DNA of 10,455 bases from an uncultured Erysipelotrichaceae bacterium (GCA_900544435.1 UQVG01000060.1:1-10455), one strand, 5' to 3'; counted from the stretch's first letter, positions 1 through 5,907 are shown. The notes: generated by a model not told the origin, from the letters alone. Numbers and translations are program-made.

Positions 1-87
1 ATAAGGTTTTAATTTTTTATTAGCATATTTATTCATTTGAGTTGTTAACAAATCTAAAGCTATCAAAGCTTGATATTCTTGATTCAT
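1..87 (-). CDS. N-terminal fragment of unidentified gene (possible MarR-type regulator)
   Basis: Only the first 29 codons are inside the window; the reading frame is open to the edge. The peptide begins MNQEYQALIALDLL and ends NKYANKKLKPY. An amphipathic first helix followed by a K-K-L-K-P-Y stretch resembles the beginning of many MarR-family regulators, but 29 residues cannot establish a family. The start at 85-87 is preferred over the in-frame ATG at 91-93 because the Shine-Dalgarno AGAGGTG (94-100) abuts the latter and sits six bases from the former. A good promoter, a cre-like site and a perfect inverted repeat lie upstream, which would suit an autoregulated transcription factor. Function is inference. 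Confidence 0.6.
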   Translation of the reverse strand, partial: MNQEYQALIALDLLTTQMNKYANKKLKPY

Positions 88-110
88 TGACATCACCTCT
101 GACTTTTTTA

Positions 111-139
111 ATTATAATAGCGCTTACATTTAAATACAA
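111..139 (-). promoter_or_regulatory. Promoter of the truncated leftmost gene
   Basis: On the minus strand a -35 box TTGTAT (134-139) is followed after exactly 17 bases by a consensus -10 box TATAAT (111-116). The predicted transcript starts near 104, giving a short leader with the SD at 94-100. A cre-like site occupies most of the spacer and an inverted repeat abuts the -35 box. Confidence 0.7.
115..128 (-). promoter_or_regulatory. cre-like site (CcpA operator)
   Basis: The minus strand reads TGTAAGCGCTATTA, matching the Bacillus cre consensus TGWAARCGYTWNCW at 13 of 14 positions (the mismatch is at the C in position 13). It lies between the -35 and -10 boxes, where CcpA binding would be expected to repress. 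The match is seen directly; use by CcpA is inference, because no ccpA gene is in the window. Confidence 0.55.
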
Positions 140-169
140 TAAAAATATGTCGGATTCGACATATTTTTA
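140..169. repeat. Perfect 13-bp inverted repeat, probable operator
   Basis: Arms 140-152 and 157-169 are exact reverse complements around a 4-base centre (153-156). The core is ATGTCG/CGACAT flanked by A/T tracts. It abuts the -35 box of the leftmost promoter. The G/C pairs lie next to the loop rather than at the stem base, which is unlike an intrinsic terminator and favours a protein-binding operator, possibly for the regulator-like gene downstream. A secondary terminator for the gene ending at 300 cannot be excluded. Confidence 0.6.
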
Positions 170-264
170 GCAAAATTGGATAAGACTTGTTTATTTTAAC
201 ATGTTATCCCTTACATTTCATATTTTTTCATAAAATAAAAAAATATTATTTCTAACACTAAACA
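170..264. other. AT-rich intergenic stretch, nothing recognised
   Basis: The gap between the two coding regions (88-299) holds the promoter, cre-like site and two inverted repeats listed separately. The remaining bases here are very AT-rich, with no open frame carrying a ribosome binding site and no further structure I can support. Confidence 0.5.
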
Positions 265-295
265 TATAGCCCTGTTATTTACTAACAGGGCTATA
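265..295 (-). terminator. Strong hairpin after the B3/B4 gene, terminator-like without adjacent U-run
   Basis: Arms 265-277 and 283-295 form a perfect 13-bp stem with a 5-base loop, beginning five bases after the stop codon of the B3/B4 gene. On the minus strand the stem is followed by TGTTTAGTG rather than a U-tract; the nearest T-run is about 15 bases further on. It may terminate weakly, or act mainly as an mRNA 3'-end stabilising structure. Confidence 0.6.
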
Positions 296-299
296 ACCT

Positions 300-974
300 C
301 TACAAAATTTCTCCAGTTCCACCTAAATAATAAGTCACAACTGTAATCAATTCTTTAGCAACATCTTCTACATATTTATCTGTTGTTTCTAGATTTCCTT
401 GAACAATAAAGAAAACATCTTTACTTTCTTCTGTCACTTTAGTTTTATCTACTTGTCTGATTTCACTATAACAAATAACATCATTTGCATCATCGATATA
501 ACTATAGATACCTGCTTTAACTTCTTTTGCCTCAACGCTACCAAGAGGAATATAGTTTTCATTTCCTTGAGTCAGTCTTAAAGAAATATTTCCTTCTGTT
601 TTATCTAAATCATGAGCTCCTAAAGCCAATTTAGTATCCATAGAAATTAAATTATAAATATCTACTAATGGATTAATACGATGAAATTCTTGTTTTTTTA
701 ATAAGTTTTTTAAAAGATTTTCACTTGCAGGTAGATTTTTTCTTTTTGGAATACCTACTGCTTTATGTAAATCATAAAAACTTTGAATCACTTTATTTTC
801 TTTTAAAGAATCTAAAGTATTATTTTCTAAAAGACGTTTTACATGAACATCTATATAATCATTTAAAGAGGAAGAATACACAGTATTATTAATTCCTTGT
901 ATTCTAACTCCTTTGATTTTAACCCCTATATCAAGTACTTCTGATTGTACTTTAAACTCAAATTTTCGATTCAT
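300..974 (-). CDS. Solo B3/B4 (PheRS beta-like) domain protein, possible aminoacyl-tRNA trans-editing factor
   Basis: This 224-residue protein resembles the B3/B4 domain of the phenylalanyl-tRNA synthetase beta subunit occurring alone (COG3382-type). Family-like stretches are INPLVDIYNLIS (100-111), ALGAHDLDKTEG (117-128) and the C-terminal EIRQVDKTKVTEES (171-184). In PheRS this domain hydrolyses mischarged Tyr-tRNA(Phe), so stand-alone copies are thought to act as tRNA or amino-acid quality-control factors; activity here is inference. No signal peptide or membrane segment is present, so it should be cytosolic. The start is supported by AAAAGGAG (983-990) with 8 bases of spacing. It lies 37 bases downstream of cysK, with only a weak terminator between them and no promoter of its own that I can see, so it may be expressed by read-through. 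Confidence 0.8.
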   Translation of the reverse strand: MNRKFEFKVQSEVLDIGVKIKGVRIQGINNTVYSSSLNDYIDVHVKRLLENNTLDSLKENKVIQSFYDLHKAVGIPKRKNLPASENLLKNLLKKQEFHRINPLVDIYNLISMDTKLALGAHDLDKTEGNISLRLTQGNENYIPLGSVEAKEVKAGIYSYIDDANDVICYSEIRQVDKTKVTEESKDVFFIVQGNLETTDKYVEDVAKELITVVTYYLGGTGEIL

Positions 975-990
975 CCCCTATTCTCCTTTT

Positions 991-1013
991 AAAAAAGGGA
1001 AAATAATTTCCCT
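991..1013 (-). terminator. Weak intrinsic terminator of cysK
   Basis: On the minus strand AGGGAAA (1007-1013) pairs with TTTCCCT (996-1002) around a 4-base loop, followed by a T6 run (991-996). The stem has only 7 pairs, three of them G-C, and overlaps the cysK TAG stop codon (1012-1014). The T-run ends next to the SD of the following gene, so partial read-through seems likely. Confidence 0.6.
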
Positions 1014-1944
1014 AATCTTGAATTAAAGGTGTTGATAAATAACGATCTCCACCATCTGGTAATAAGACTACAATTGTCTTCCCTGCATTTTCTTCTCTCT
1101 TGGCTAGTTCTTTAGCTGCATATAATGCTGCCCCTGATGATATCCCTACTAGAATTCCTTCTGTCTTTGCCATTTCTTTCCCTGTCGCAAATGCATCTTC
1201 ATTTTCTACTGTAATGATTTCATCATAGATCTTTGTATCCAATGTCTCTGGTACAAATCCTGCCCCGATTCCTTGTATCTTATGTGCTCCTCCTTTTCCT
1301 GTTGATAGTACTGGTGAGCTTGCTGGTTCTACTGCAACTACTTTTACTTCTGGTTTCTTTTCTTTCAAGTATTTCCCTATCCCTGAAATTGTTCCTCCTG
1401 TTCCTACTCCGGCTACGAAGATATCTACTTTCCCTTCTGTTTGTTCATAGATTTCTGGACCTGTTGTTTTATAGTGTGCTGTTGGATTCGCTGGATTTTC
1501 AAACTGTCCTGGAATGAAGCTGTTTTCGATTTGTGAGGCCAATTCTTTTGCTTTGGCGATTGCTCCCTTCATTCCTTCACTTCCTGGTGTAAGAACCAAT
1601 TCAGCTCCATATGCCTTCATAAGATTTCTTCTTTCTACTGACATTGTTTCTGGCATTGTAATAATGATCTTTAGATTCAATGCTGTTGCTACGGCTGATA
1701 GTCCAATTCCTGTATTTCCACTTGTTGGTTCAATCAATGTTGTATTTTCATTGATCAATCCTTTTTCTAGTGCATCTAGGATCATTTCTTTTGCAATTCT
1801 GTCTTTGACTGATCCTGCGGGATTGAAATATTCTAGTTTTGCTAGAACATCTGCTTTCAATTCATCTTTCTTGATTAAGTTGTTTACTCTTACTAGTGGT
1901 GTATTTCCCACTAAGTCTAAAAAACTGTTTTTTACTTTGCTCAT
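1012..1944 (-). CDS. cysK: Cysteine synthase (O-acetylserine sulfhydrylase A)
   Basis: This PLP enzyme makes L-cysteine from O-acetylserine and sulfide in the cytosol. The 310-residue length is normal for CysK. The PLP lysine lies in NPAGSVKDR (Lys47), the substrate loop is PTSGNTG (73-79), the PLP-phosphate loop is GTGGT (181-185), and GISSGAA (267-273) and [10 protein letters not shown] (296-305) complete the fold-type II signature. The start is supported by AAGGAG (1955-1960) ten bases upstream and by a good promoter beyond. Expression is probably independent of the ribosomal operon, whose terminator lies just upstream. I see no T-box or S-box leader. Five 60-base blocks counted by hand run 42-48% G+C, against about 22-37% in sampled neighbours, which could mean horizontal acquisition or codon selection. 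Cystathionine beta-synthase or CysM are less likely given the motifs. Confidence 0.95.
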   Translation of the reverse strand: MSKVKNSFLDLVGNTPLVRVNNLIKKDELKADVLAKLEYFNPAGSVKDRIAKEMILDALEKGLINENTTLIEPTSGNTGIGLSAVATALNLKIIITMPETMSVERRNLMKAYGAELVLTPGSEGMKGAIAKAKELASQIENSFIPGQFENPANPTAHYKTTGPEIYEQTEGKVDIFVAGVGTGGTISGIGKYLKEKKPEVKVVAVEPASSPVLSTGKGGAHKIQGIGAGFVPETLDTKIYDEIITVENEDAFATGKEMAKTEGILVGISSGAALYAAKELAKREENAGKTIVVLLPDGGDRYLSTPLIQD

Positions 1945-1985
1945 TTTTATATTTCTCCTTATTCCTATAGTTTTACTATGATTTA

Positions 1986-2014
1986 AGGATATACCTATTT
2001 ACTTTAAGTGTCAA
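1986..2014 (-). promoter_or_regulatory. cysK promoter
   Basis: A consensus -35 TTGACA (2009-2014) is separated by 17 bases from TATCCT (1986-1991), a 4/6 match to the -10 consensus. The predicted start is near 1979, giving a leader of about 35 bases. A short inverted repeat (ATAGT/ACTAT, within 1965-1980) sits at the predicted transcript start. It does not match any sulfur-regulator (CymR) box that I can recall with confidence. Confidence 0.65.
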
Positions 2015-2027
2015 CCAATATGATAAT

Positions 2028-2052
2028 AAAAAAAGACCAACAAATGTTGGTC
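2028..2052 (-). terminator. Intrinsic terminator of the infC-rpmI-rplT operon
   Basis: On the minus strand GACCAAC (2046-2052) pairs with GTTGGTC (2035-2041) around a 4-base loop and is followed by T7 (2028-2034). It begins eight bases after the rplT stop codon. Confidence 0.9.
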
Positions 2053-2060
2053 ATGATTTA

Positions 2061-2420
2061 TTAAGCATTTAAAGCTTTTTTAGCTGTTTCAACGATAGCT
2101 GTGAAACCTTCTGGATCGCAAATAGCGATTTCAGATAACATTTTTCTGTTGATTTCAACGTTAGCTAATTTTAAACCGTGCATTAATTTAGAATATGAGA
2201 TATCATTCATTCTAGCTGCAGCGTTAATACGTGCAATCCATAATTTTCTCATATTTCTTTTTAAGTTTCTTCTATCTCTATAAGCATATGCCATTGAGTG
2301 CATTACTTGTTCATGAGCAGTTTTATATAATTTATGTTTAGCTCCAAAATATCCTTTGGCTAATTTAATAACTTTTTTTCTTCTATGTCTAGTTGTATAT
2401 CCACCTTTAACTCTTGCCAT
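2061..2420 (-). CDS. rplT: 50S ribosomal protein L20
   Basis: L20 is a 23S rRNA-binding protein needed for early assembly of the large subunit, and in Bacillota it represses its own operon by binding the infC leader. The 119-residue length is standard. The basic N-terminal tail ([16 protein letters not shown]) and the globular part with [21 protein letters not shown] (48-68) are family hallmarks. The SD AGGAGG (2429-2434) is 8 bases from the ATG. It is the last gene of the operon, 34 bases after rpmI. Confidence 0.98.
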   Translation of the reverse strand: MARVKGGYTTRHRRKKVIKLAKGYFGAKHKLYKTAHEQVMHSMAYAYRDRRNLKRNMRKLWIARINAAARMNDISYSKLMHGLKLANVEINRKMLSEIAICDPEGFTAIVETAKKALNA

Positions 2421-2454
2421 TGTGTATTCCTCCTGTATTTATTTTTAACTAAAA

Positions 2455-2649
2455 TTATTTAGGTAATCTTGATTTAATTCTCTTATAATCTGAAGCACTT
2501 ACTACTGTAGCTTTTGCTAAGTGTTTCTTTTGTTTATGAGTTTTATTGTGTGATAAGTGTGAAATGTAAGCATGGCTACGTTTTAATTTTCCACTACCTG
2601 TTCTTTTTAAACGTTTTTTTAATCCGCTATGTGTTTTAATTTTTGGCAT
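2455..2649 (-). CDS. rpmI: 50S ribosomal protein L35
   Basis: This is a 64-residue basic protein of the large subunit, starting [13 protein letters not shown] as L35 proteins do. An in-frame ATG fifteen bases upstream (2662-2664) overlaps the Shine-Dalgarno GGAGG (2658-2662) and would add five residues absent from the family, so the start at 2647-2649, eight bases from that SD, is chosen. It lies 18 bases after infC and is co-transcribed with it and with rplT. Confidence 0.97.
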   Translation of the reverse strand: MPKIKTHSGLKKRLKRTGSGKLKRSHAYISHLSHNKTHKQKKHLAKATVVSASDYKRIKSRLPK

Positions 2650-2667
2650 AATTGTTTCCTCCATTAA

Positions 2668-3210
2668 TTATTTTTTCTTTTTTGGTGCTAATATAGCTGT
2701 TAAAGTACGTCCTTCTAATTTTGCTGGTTTTTCAATTTGACCAACTTCTGCACATTCTTCAACAAAGTCATCAATAACTTTTTTACCCAAATCAACGTGT
2801 GCAAGTTGTCTACCTCTAAATCTGATTGCAACTTTAACTTTGTTTCCTTCTTCTAACCATTTTAATGTTCTTTTTAATTTAACATTTTTATCATGAGTAT
2901 CAATAGTTACTGATAATTGAGTTTCCTTTAAAGTTACCACTTTAGAGTTTTTCTTCATTTCTCTTGCTTTCTTTTGTTGTTCAAAACGATATTTACCAAA
3001 GTCCATAATACGACAAACTGGTGGTTTTGCATTAGGTGCAACACAAACTAAATCTAAATTTGCATCATAAGCAATATCCAACGCTTCTCTACTACTTTTT
3101 ACTCCTAATTGATCACCGTTTTGATCAATAACCAATACTTCCTTAAAACGAACTCTTTCGTTTACTAAATCATCAGGTTGTTTTGGTTTTCTGTTATCAA
3201 ATCTGCTAAT
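2668..3210 (-). CDS. infC: Translation initiation factor IF-3, starting at an AUU codon
   Basis: IF-3 binds the 30S subunit, prevents premature 50S joining and rejects non-canonical start codons. The N-domain includes VNERVRFKEVLVIDQNGDQLG and the linker PPVCRIMDFGKYRFEQQKK; the C-domain includes VKVAIRFRGRQLAH. The predicted product is 180 residues, which is typical. I place the start at ATT (3208-3210): the SD GGAGG (3219-3223) is 8 bases upstream, whereas the more upstream in-frame TTG (3223-3225) overlaps the SD itself. AUU starts on infC are established in E. coli and Bacillus relatives, where they let IF-3 repress its own synthesis. It is the first gene of the operon. Confidence 0.95.
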   Translation of the reverse strand: MSRFDNRKPKQPDDLVNERVRFKEVLVIDQNGDQLGVKSSREALDIAYDANLDLVCVAPNAKPPVCRIMDFGKYRFEQQKKAREMKKNSKVVTLKETQLSVTIDTHDKNVKLKRTLKWLEEGNKVKVAIRFRGRQLAHVDLGKKVIDDFVEECAEVGQIEKPAKLEGRTLTAILAPKKKK

Positions 3211-3225
3211 AAAAGCCACCTCCAA

Positions 3226-3363
3226 TTATTATAGTTGAAATAAAAAGTGAGCACACTGAGTACCCACCATTGACATTAAGATTAAATCTTAGTGACATTT
3301 GCCTATCGACAAAATCAATCAGGCGAGAAGTAGGCACTTCTTCTTTCCACTACTTTTTATTGC
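3226..3363 (-). ncRNA. L20-type leader (transcription attenuator) of the infC operon
   Basis: The roughly 150-base untranslated leader upstream of infC is highly structured. On the minus strand, TGCCTA (3327-3332 region) can pair with TAGGCA just before 3299, with inner stems AGAAGT/ACTTCT and ATTGA/TCGAT; a further hairpin TAAGAT/ATCTTA lies near 3283-3297. The leader ends in an attenuator hairpin. The first bases of the transcript (ATAAAAAGT, 3352-3360) are complementary over 9 bp to ACTTTTTAT (3240-3248), a closing helix that would take up the terminator's U-tract. Position, length and architecture match the L20 leader of Bacillota, where L20 binding promotes termination. The class is from context and structure, not a covariance-model search. 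Confidence 0.8.
3238..3267 (-). terminator. Attenuator terminator at the end of the infC leader
   Basis: On the minus strand GTGGGTAC (3260-3267) pairs with GTGCTCAC (3247-3254), 8 bp including two G-U wobbles, around a 5-base loop, followed by TTTTTATTT. It ends about 15 bases before the infC SD, so it would terminate ahead of the operon unless the 9-bp closing helix (3240-3248 with 3352-3360) forms. Confidence 0.75.
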
Positions 3364-3369
3364 ACGTAG

Positions 3370-3398
3370 ATATTACCATTATATGCTATTCATGTCAA
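3370..3398 (-). promoter_or_regulatory. Strong promoter of infC-rpmI-rplT
   Basis: A consensus -35 TTGACA (3393-3398), a 17-base spacer and -10 TAATAT (3370-3375) are present on the minus strand. The predicted start is near 3363. AT-rich sequence with A-tracts lies upstream of the -35 box and could act as an UP element. Confidence 0.85.
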
Positions 3399-3538
3399 TA
3401 AAATTATTGATTATTTCAATACTTTTTTTCATTAAATTTAAATTTATGTTATTCAATCAGAATTTGTCATAATTTGGATATTTTTTATAATATTCCTGAT
3501 ATAAATTTAACCCCCTAAATTTATAAACTTTAAGTATT
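3399..3538. other. AT-rich intergenic region with an A/T inverted repeat
   Basis: There is no gene here. A perfect 10-bp inverted repeat made only of A and T (arms 3500-3509 and 3516-3525) encloses a 6-base loop containing five C residues (G on the minus strand). It begins 13 bases after the histidine-phosphatase stop codon and lacks a U-run, so it is at best a weak 3'-end hairpin for that gene. Confidence 0.45.
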
Positions 3539-4123
3539 TTATTTTGGATTTAATACTGTTTCTAATTGATATTCATCATTGACTTTATTGACAATAATTG
3601 CACTGGCATTTTGTGGAAAATCAAGTTTTTGACTTTTTAACAATGTTTTAATAAATGCATATAAAGAACAACCATGACCAACCATTAAAATAGTATCATC
3701 TTTTTGAAATTTCTTTTCTATTTCATCTAATAAATCAAAGTGTCTTTGGATTACATCTTCAACATTTTCACCTTCATATCCACTATAATCCATTTGTAAA
3801 TCATTCAACCAATCTGAAGATTCTAAATGTAGTTTATCTACAAATAAACAAGGTAAACCTTCTAAAAGACCAAAGTTCACTTCTTTTAAACGTTTATCTT
3901 CATTTAATAAAACAGTATGATTTTTTAAAATCATTTGTGCTGTATGTTTTGCTCGTAATATTGGAGAAGTATAAGCAGCATCTATTGTATAATCTTTTAA
4001 CTGTTCTGCCATATTCTCTATTTCTTTTATCCCTTGTTTAGTAAGCGGTGAAGCACACCACCCTTGTTTAAGTTGTATTTCATTAAAATGTGTCTTTCCA
4101 TGTCTAACAAATATGTATTTCAT
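3539..4123 (-). CDS. Histidine phosphatase family protein (phosphoglycerate mutase-like)
   Basis: This 194-residue cytosolic enzyme belongs to the histidine phosphatase superfamily, in which a phospho-histidine intermediate is used to move or remove phosphate. The catalytic set is complete: RHG with His8 as phospho-acceptor (7-9), Arg57 in YTSPILRAKHTA, Glu81 in KEVNFG and the second histidine His150 in VGHG. The short length and absence of the dPGM insertions point to a phosphatase (cobC/PhoE/YhfR type) rather than a glycolytic mutase; the substrate is unknown. No cobalamin genes are nearby to support CobC. The start is supported by AAGGAG about six to seven bases upstream. It appears monocistronic, between the terminator of the MBL gene and the infC promoter. 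Confidence 0.88.
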   Translation of the reverse strand: MKYIFVRHGKTHFNEIQLKQGWCASPLTKQGIKEIENMAEQLKDYTIDAAYTSPILRAKHTAQMILKNHTVLLNEDKRLKEVNFGLLEGLPCLFVDKLHLESSDWLNDLQMDYSGYEGENVEDVIQRHFDLLDEIEKKFQKDDTILMVGHGCSLYAFIKTLLKSQKLDFPQNASAIIVNKVNDEYQLETVLNPK

Positions 4124-4144
4124 AAATATCTCCTTATACTGGGT

Positions 4145-4150
4145 ATTATA
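4145..4150 (-). promoter_or_regulatory. Candidate -10 box for the histidine phosphatase gene
   Basis: A consensus TATAAT lies 21 bases upstream of the start codon, just downstream of the preceding gene's terminator. The hexamer at the proper distance upstream (CTTTTT, 4168-4173) is a poor -35, so the promoter is only tentative. Confidence 0.35.
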
Positions 4151-4164
4151 TATAAAATAAGCAG

Positions 4165-4209
4165 AAAAAAAAGAATTTAATTTCTAAATTTGAAATCAAA
4201 TTCTTTTTT
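4165..4209 (-). terminator. Long intrinsic terminator of the MBL/FIVAR gene
   Basis: Arms 4167-4184 and 4192-4209 give an 18-bp stem with a single G-U pair and a 7-base loop, mostly A-U. On the minus strand it ends in T8 (4165-4172). The start of the stem lies five bases after the stop codon of the surface hydrolase. The stem is nearly symmetrical and could function in either direction. Confidence 0.85.
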
Positions 4210-4213
4210 AATA

Positions 4214-5809
4214 TTAAACACGTACTTTTTTCAAGAATACAAACATACCTAACGCTAATAAAGAAGACATCATAACGCCAGCAATTGAAGTATTATCTCC
4301 AGTTTTTACACTGTTTGTTTTTTGAGTATTTGATGGATTTGTTGTAGTAGTTGTTTGTTCTTCTTTTAATCCATTTTTAGCATTTTCTAAAGCTGTATAG
4401 CTTTGATTTACTTCTTCTTGAGTTGCATTTTCATTAACTAAAACATCTTTAGCTGTTTTTAACGCATCTTGTAATACTTGATAAGAATCTTTTGTATAGT
4501 TTCCTTTTTCAATTTTTGATACTTGATCATATAAATCTTTTAATTGTGTTTTATCAGCTTTTTTAACTAATTGATTTTTAGCATCTTCTAATGTTTGTTT
4601 AGCTGCTTTTAAATCTTTGTATTGTGCATCTTCTTGTTGTAAAACATTTTTAGCGTTTTCTAAAGCTGTTTGATAAGTACTATAACTATTTGGTGTATAT
4701 TGTTTTTCTTCAACTGTTTCATTAATTAATGTATTTAATTCATCTTTTAATGAATTTGTTTCTGATAACACAAATTCATCAATATTTTTTTGAGTAGTAT
4801 CAATTTCAGCTTTTAAATCACCATAAGTGACTTTAATATCTGTAGCAGGATTTCTTAATGTATATGGTTCTGTTTTAGCAGTTCCTTCACATAAAGCATC
4901 TAAAATTGTTAACATACCATCTAAATATTGTTCATCTAATTCACCTGGAGATAATTCATTTCCACTCCAAAATTGTTGCCATCTATGTCCTGCTAAAATA
5001 TGAGGATGATCCATTGATTTGACAACTTCTTTTAATTCAATAACTTCTTTTTTATAATCAGCAAGACAATCATCAATATTATCCCATACTAACCATACAA
5101 ATCCAGAACCAATACCATCACCTGTAAAGATAACATTTTTTTCTTTATTAATAATCGCAATTGATCCATTTGTATGACCTTTTAATGATTGAGTTTCATA
5201 AGTATAATTTCCACTTGTAAAACTTTCACCAGCTTTAATTGGTTGTACTTTATCACCATATTTTCCTAAAGCAGTTTTAGCGTATAAAACATTATATTGA
5301 TTATCGATATTATCACATTCTTCAATATAAATCTTATTTAAATGAATATTATTTGTAATTGTATTTGACCATAATAAACCTAAATGATCATAATGCCCAT
5401 GTGTAAAGACAACATCAACATTTTTACCACTACACATTGCTTCAACAATAATTTGTGCATCTTCACTTAATGTTTGATTATTCCAAATTGGATTTCCACC
5501 ATCAACAACTAAAACACTGTCTCCTTCATCTACAAAATAAATACTTGAAGGATTGTTCATATTACCATTTTCATCAGTAGCCCCACCTGGTAAAGATTTA
5601 ATACCTTCATCCATATGGTAAACACCATTCGTAATTTCTTCTACTTTATATTTTCCTACCTCAGCATATCCTTCCTTTTTTAATTCATTTAAAAAATCTG
5701 TACTTTCTTGACTTAAGTTTCTTGATGTTGTTTCTTCAGCAAATACTAAACTTAAATTCATTGAAAAAACAGTCATCAAAGATAATAGCATCATCAATAT
5801 TTTTTTCAT
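4214..5809 (-). CDS. Secreted, wall-anchored metallo-beta-lactamase-fold hydrolase with two FIVAR repeats
   Basis: The 531-residue product is exported and probably sortase-anchored. The signal peptide is MKKILMM plus a hydrophobic core, with probable cleavage after VFA (residue 24). An MBL-fold domain follows (about 55-310) with a complete dinuclear metal site: HGHYDH (137-142), His212 in KGHTNGS, Asp231 in FTGDG and His275 in AGH. Two FIVAR-type helical repeats span about 355-417 and 423-482, then a T/N-rich linker, the sortase-like motif SVKTGD (500-505), a membrane helix (about 509-526) and the basic tail KKVRV. FIVAR modules are usually adhesion or spacer units. The substrate is unknown; the MBL fold covers thioesterases, lactonases, phosphodiesterases and beta-lactamases. 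The start at 5807-5809 has SD GGAGG (5818-5822) at 8 bases; the upstream in-frame ATG at 5837-5839 would precede this SD. A cre-like site suggests carbon control. Confidence 0.9.
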   Translation of the reverse strand: MKKILMMLLSLMTVFSMNLSLVFAEETTSRNLSQESTDFLNELKKEGYAEVGKYKVEEITNGVYHMDEGIKSLPGGATDENGNMNNPSSIYFVDEGDSVLVVDGGNPIWNNQTLSEDAQIIVEAMCSGKNVDVVFTHGHYDHLGLLWSNTITNNIHLNKIYIEECDNIDNQYNVLYAKTALGKYGDKVQPIKAGESFTSGNYTYETQSLKGHTNGSIAIINKEKNVIFTGDGIGSGFVWLVWDNIDDCLADYKKEVIELKEVVKSMDHPHILAGHRWQQFWSGNELSPGELDEQYLDGMLTILDALCEGTAKTEPYTLRNPATDIKVTYGDLKAEIDTTQKNIDEFVLSETNSLKDELNTLINETVEEKQYTPNSYSTYQTALENAKNVLQQEDAQYKDLKAAKQTLEDAKNQLVKKADKTQLKDLYDQVSKIEKGNYTKDSYQVLQDALKTAKDVLVNENATQEEVNQSYTALENAKNGLKEEQTTTTTNPSNTQKTNSVKTGDNTSIAGVMMSSLLALGMFVFLKKVRV

Positions 5810-5829
5810 CTTTCTTCCCTCCTGATTTA

Positions 5830-5858
5830 AGATTATCACTCATTCTAAGCGCTTTCAA
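5830..5858 (-). promoter_or_regulatory. Possible promoter of the MBL/FIVAR gene
   Basis: TTGAAA (5853-5858) lies 17 bases from TAATCT (5830-5835); an alternative -10, GATAAT (5832-5837), is 15 bases away. The predicted start would fall very close to the Shine-Dalgarno (5818-5822), giving an unusually short leader, so the real promoter may lie further upstream. Confidence 0.4.
5844..5857 (-). promoter_or_regulatory. cre-like site upstream of the MBL/FIVAR gene
   Basis: The minus strand reads TGAAAGCGCTTAGA, 13 of 14 matches to the cre consensus TGWAARCGYTWNCW. It overlaps the candidate -35 box, a position that normally gives repression when glucose is present. Its core and its one mismatch position are the same as in the site at 115-128. 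Confidence 0.55.
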
Positions 5859-5907
5859 TTATTTGGTTTTAACATAGTTTCACTTATTAACCTTCACTTT
5901 TTTTATT

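Noticed and set aside
1233..1517. 94-codon leucine/serine-rich plus-strand frame
   Set aside because: It is antisense to conserved cysK motifs, and its leucine runs reflect the complement of lysine/glutamate codons.
1965..1980. ATAGT/ACTAT inverted repeat near the cysK transcription start as a sulfur-regulator operator
   Set aside because: The arms are only five pairs in AT-rich DNA and match no operator that I can name; such repeats are expected by chance.
1514..1981. 155-codon open frame on the plus strand
   Set aside because: It lies opposite cysK, has no ribosome binding site and an unnatural composition; it is a shadow of the cysK reading frame.
5810..5839. Upstream start giving the MBL protein ten extra residues
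   Set aside because: That ATG precedes the strong GGAGG (5818-5822), which is correctly spaced for the MKKILMM start of a normal signal peptide.
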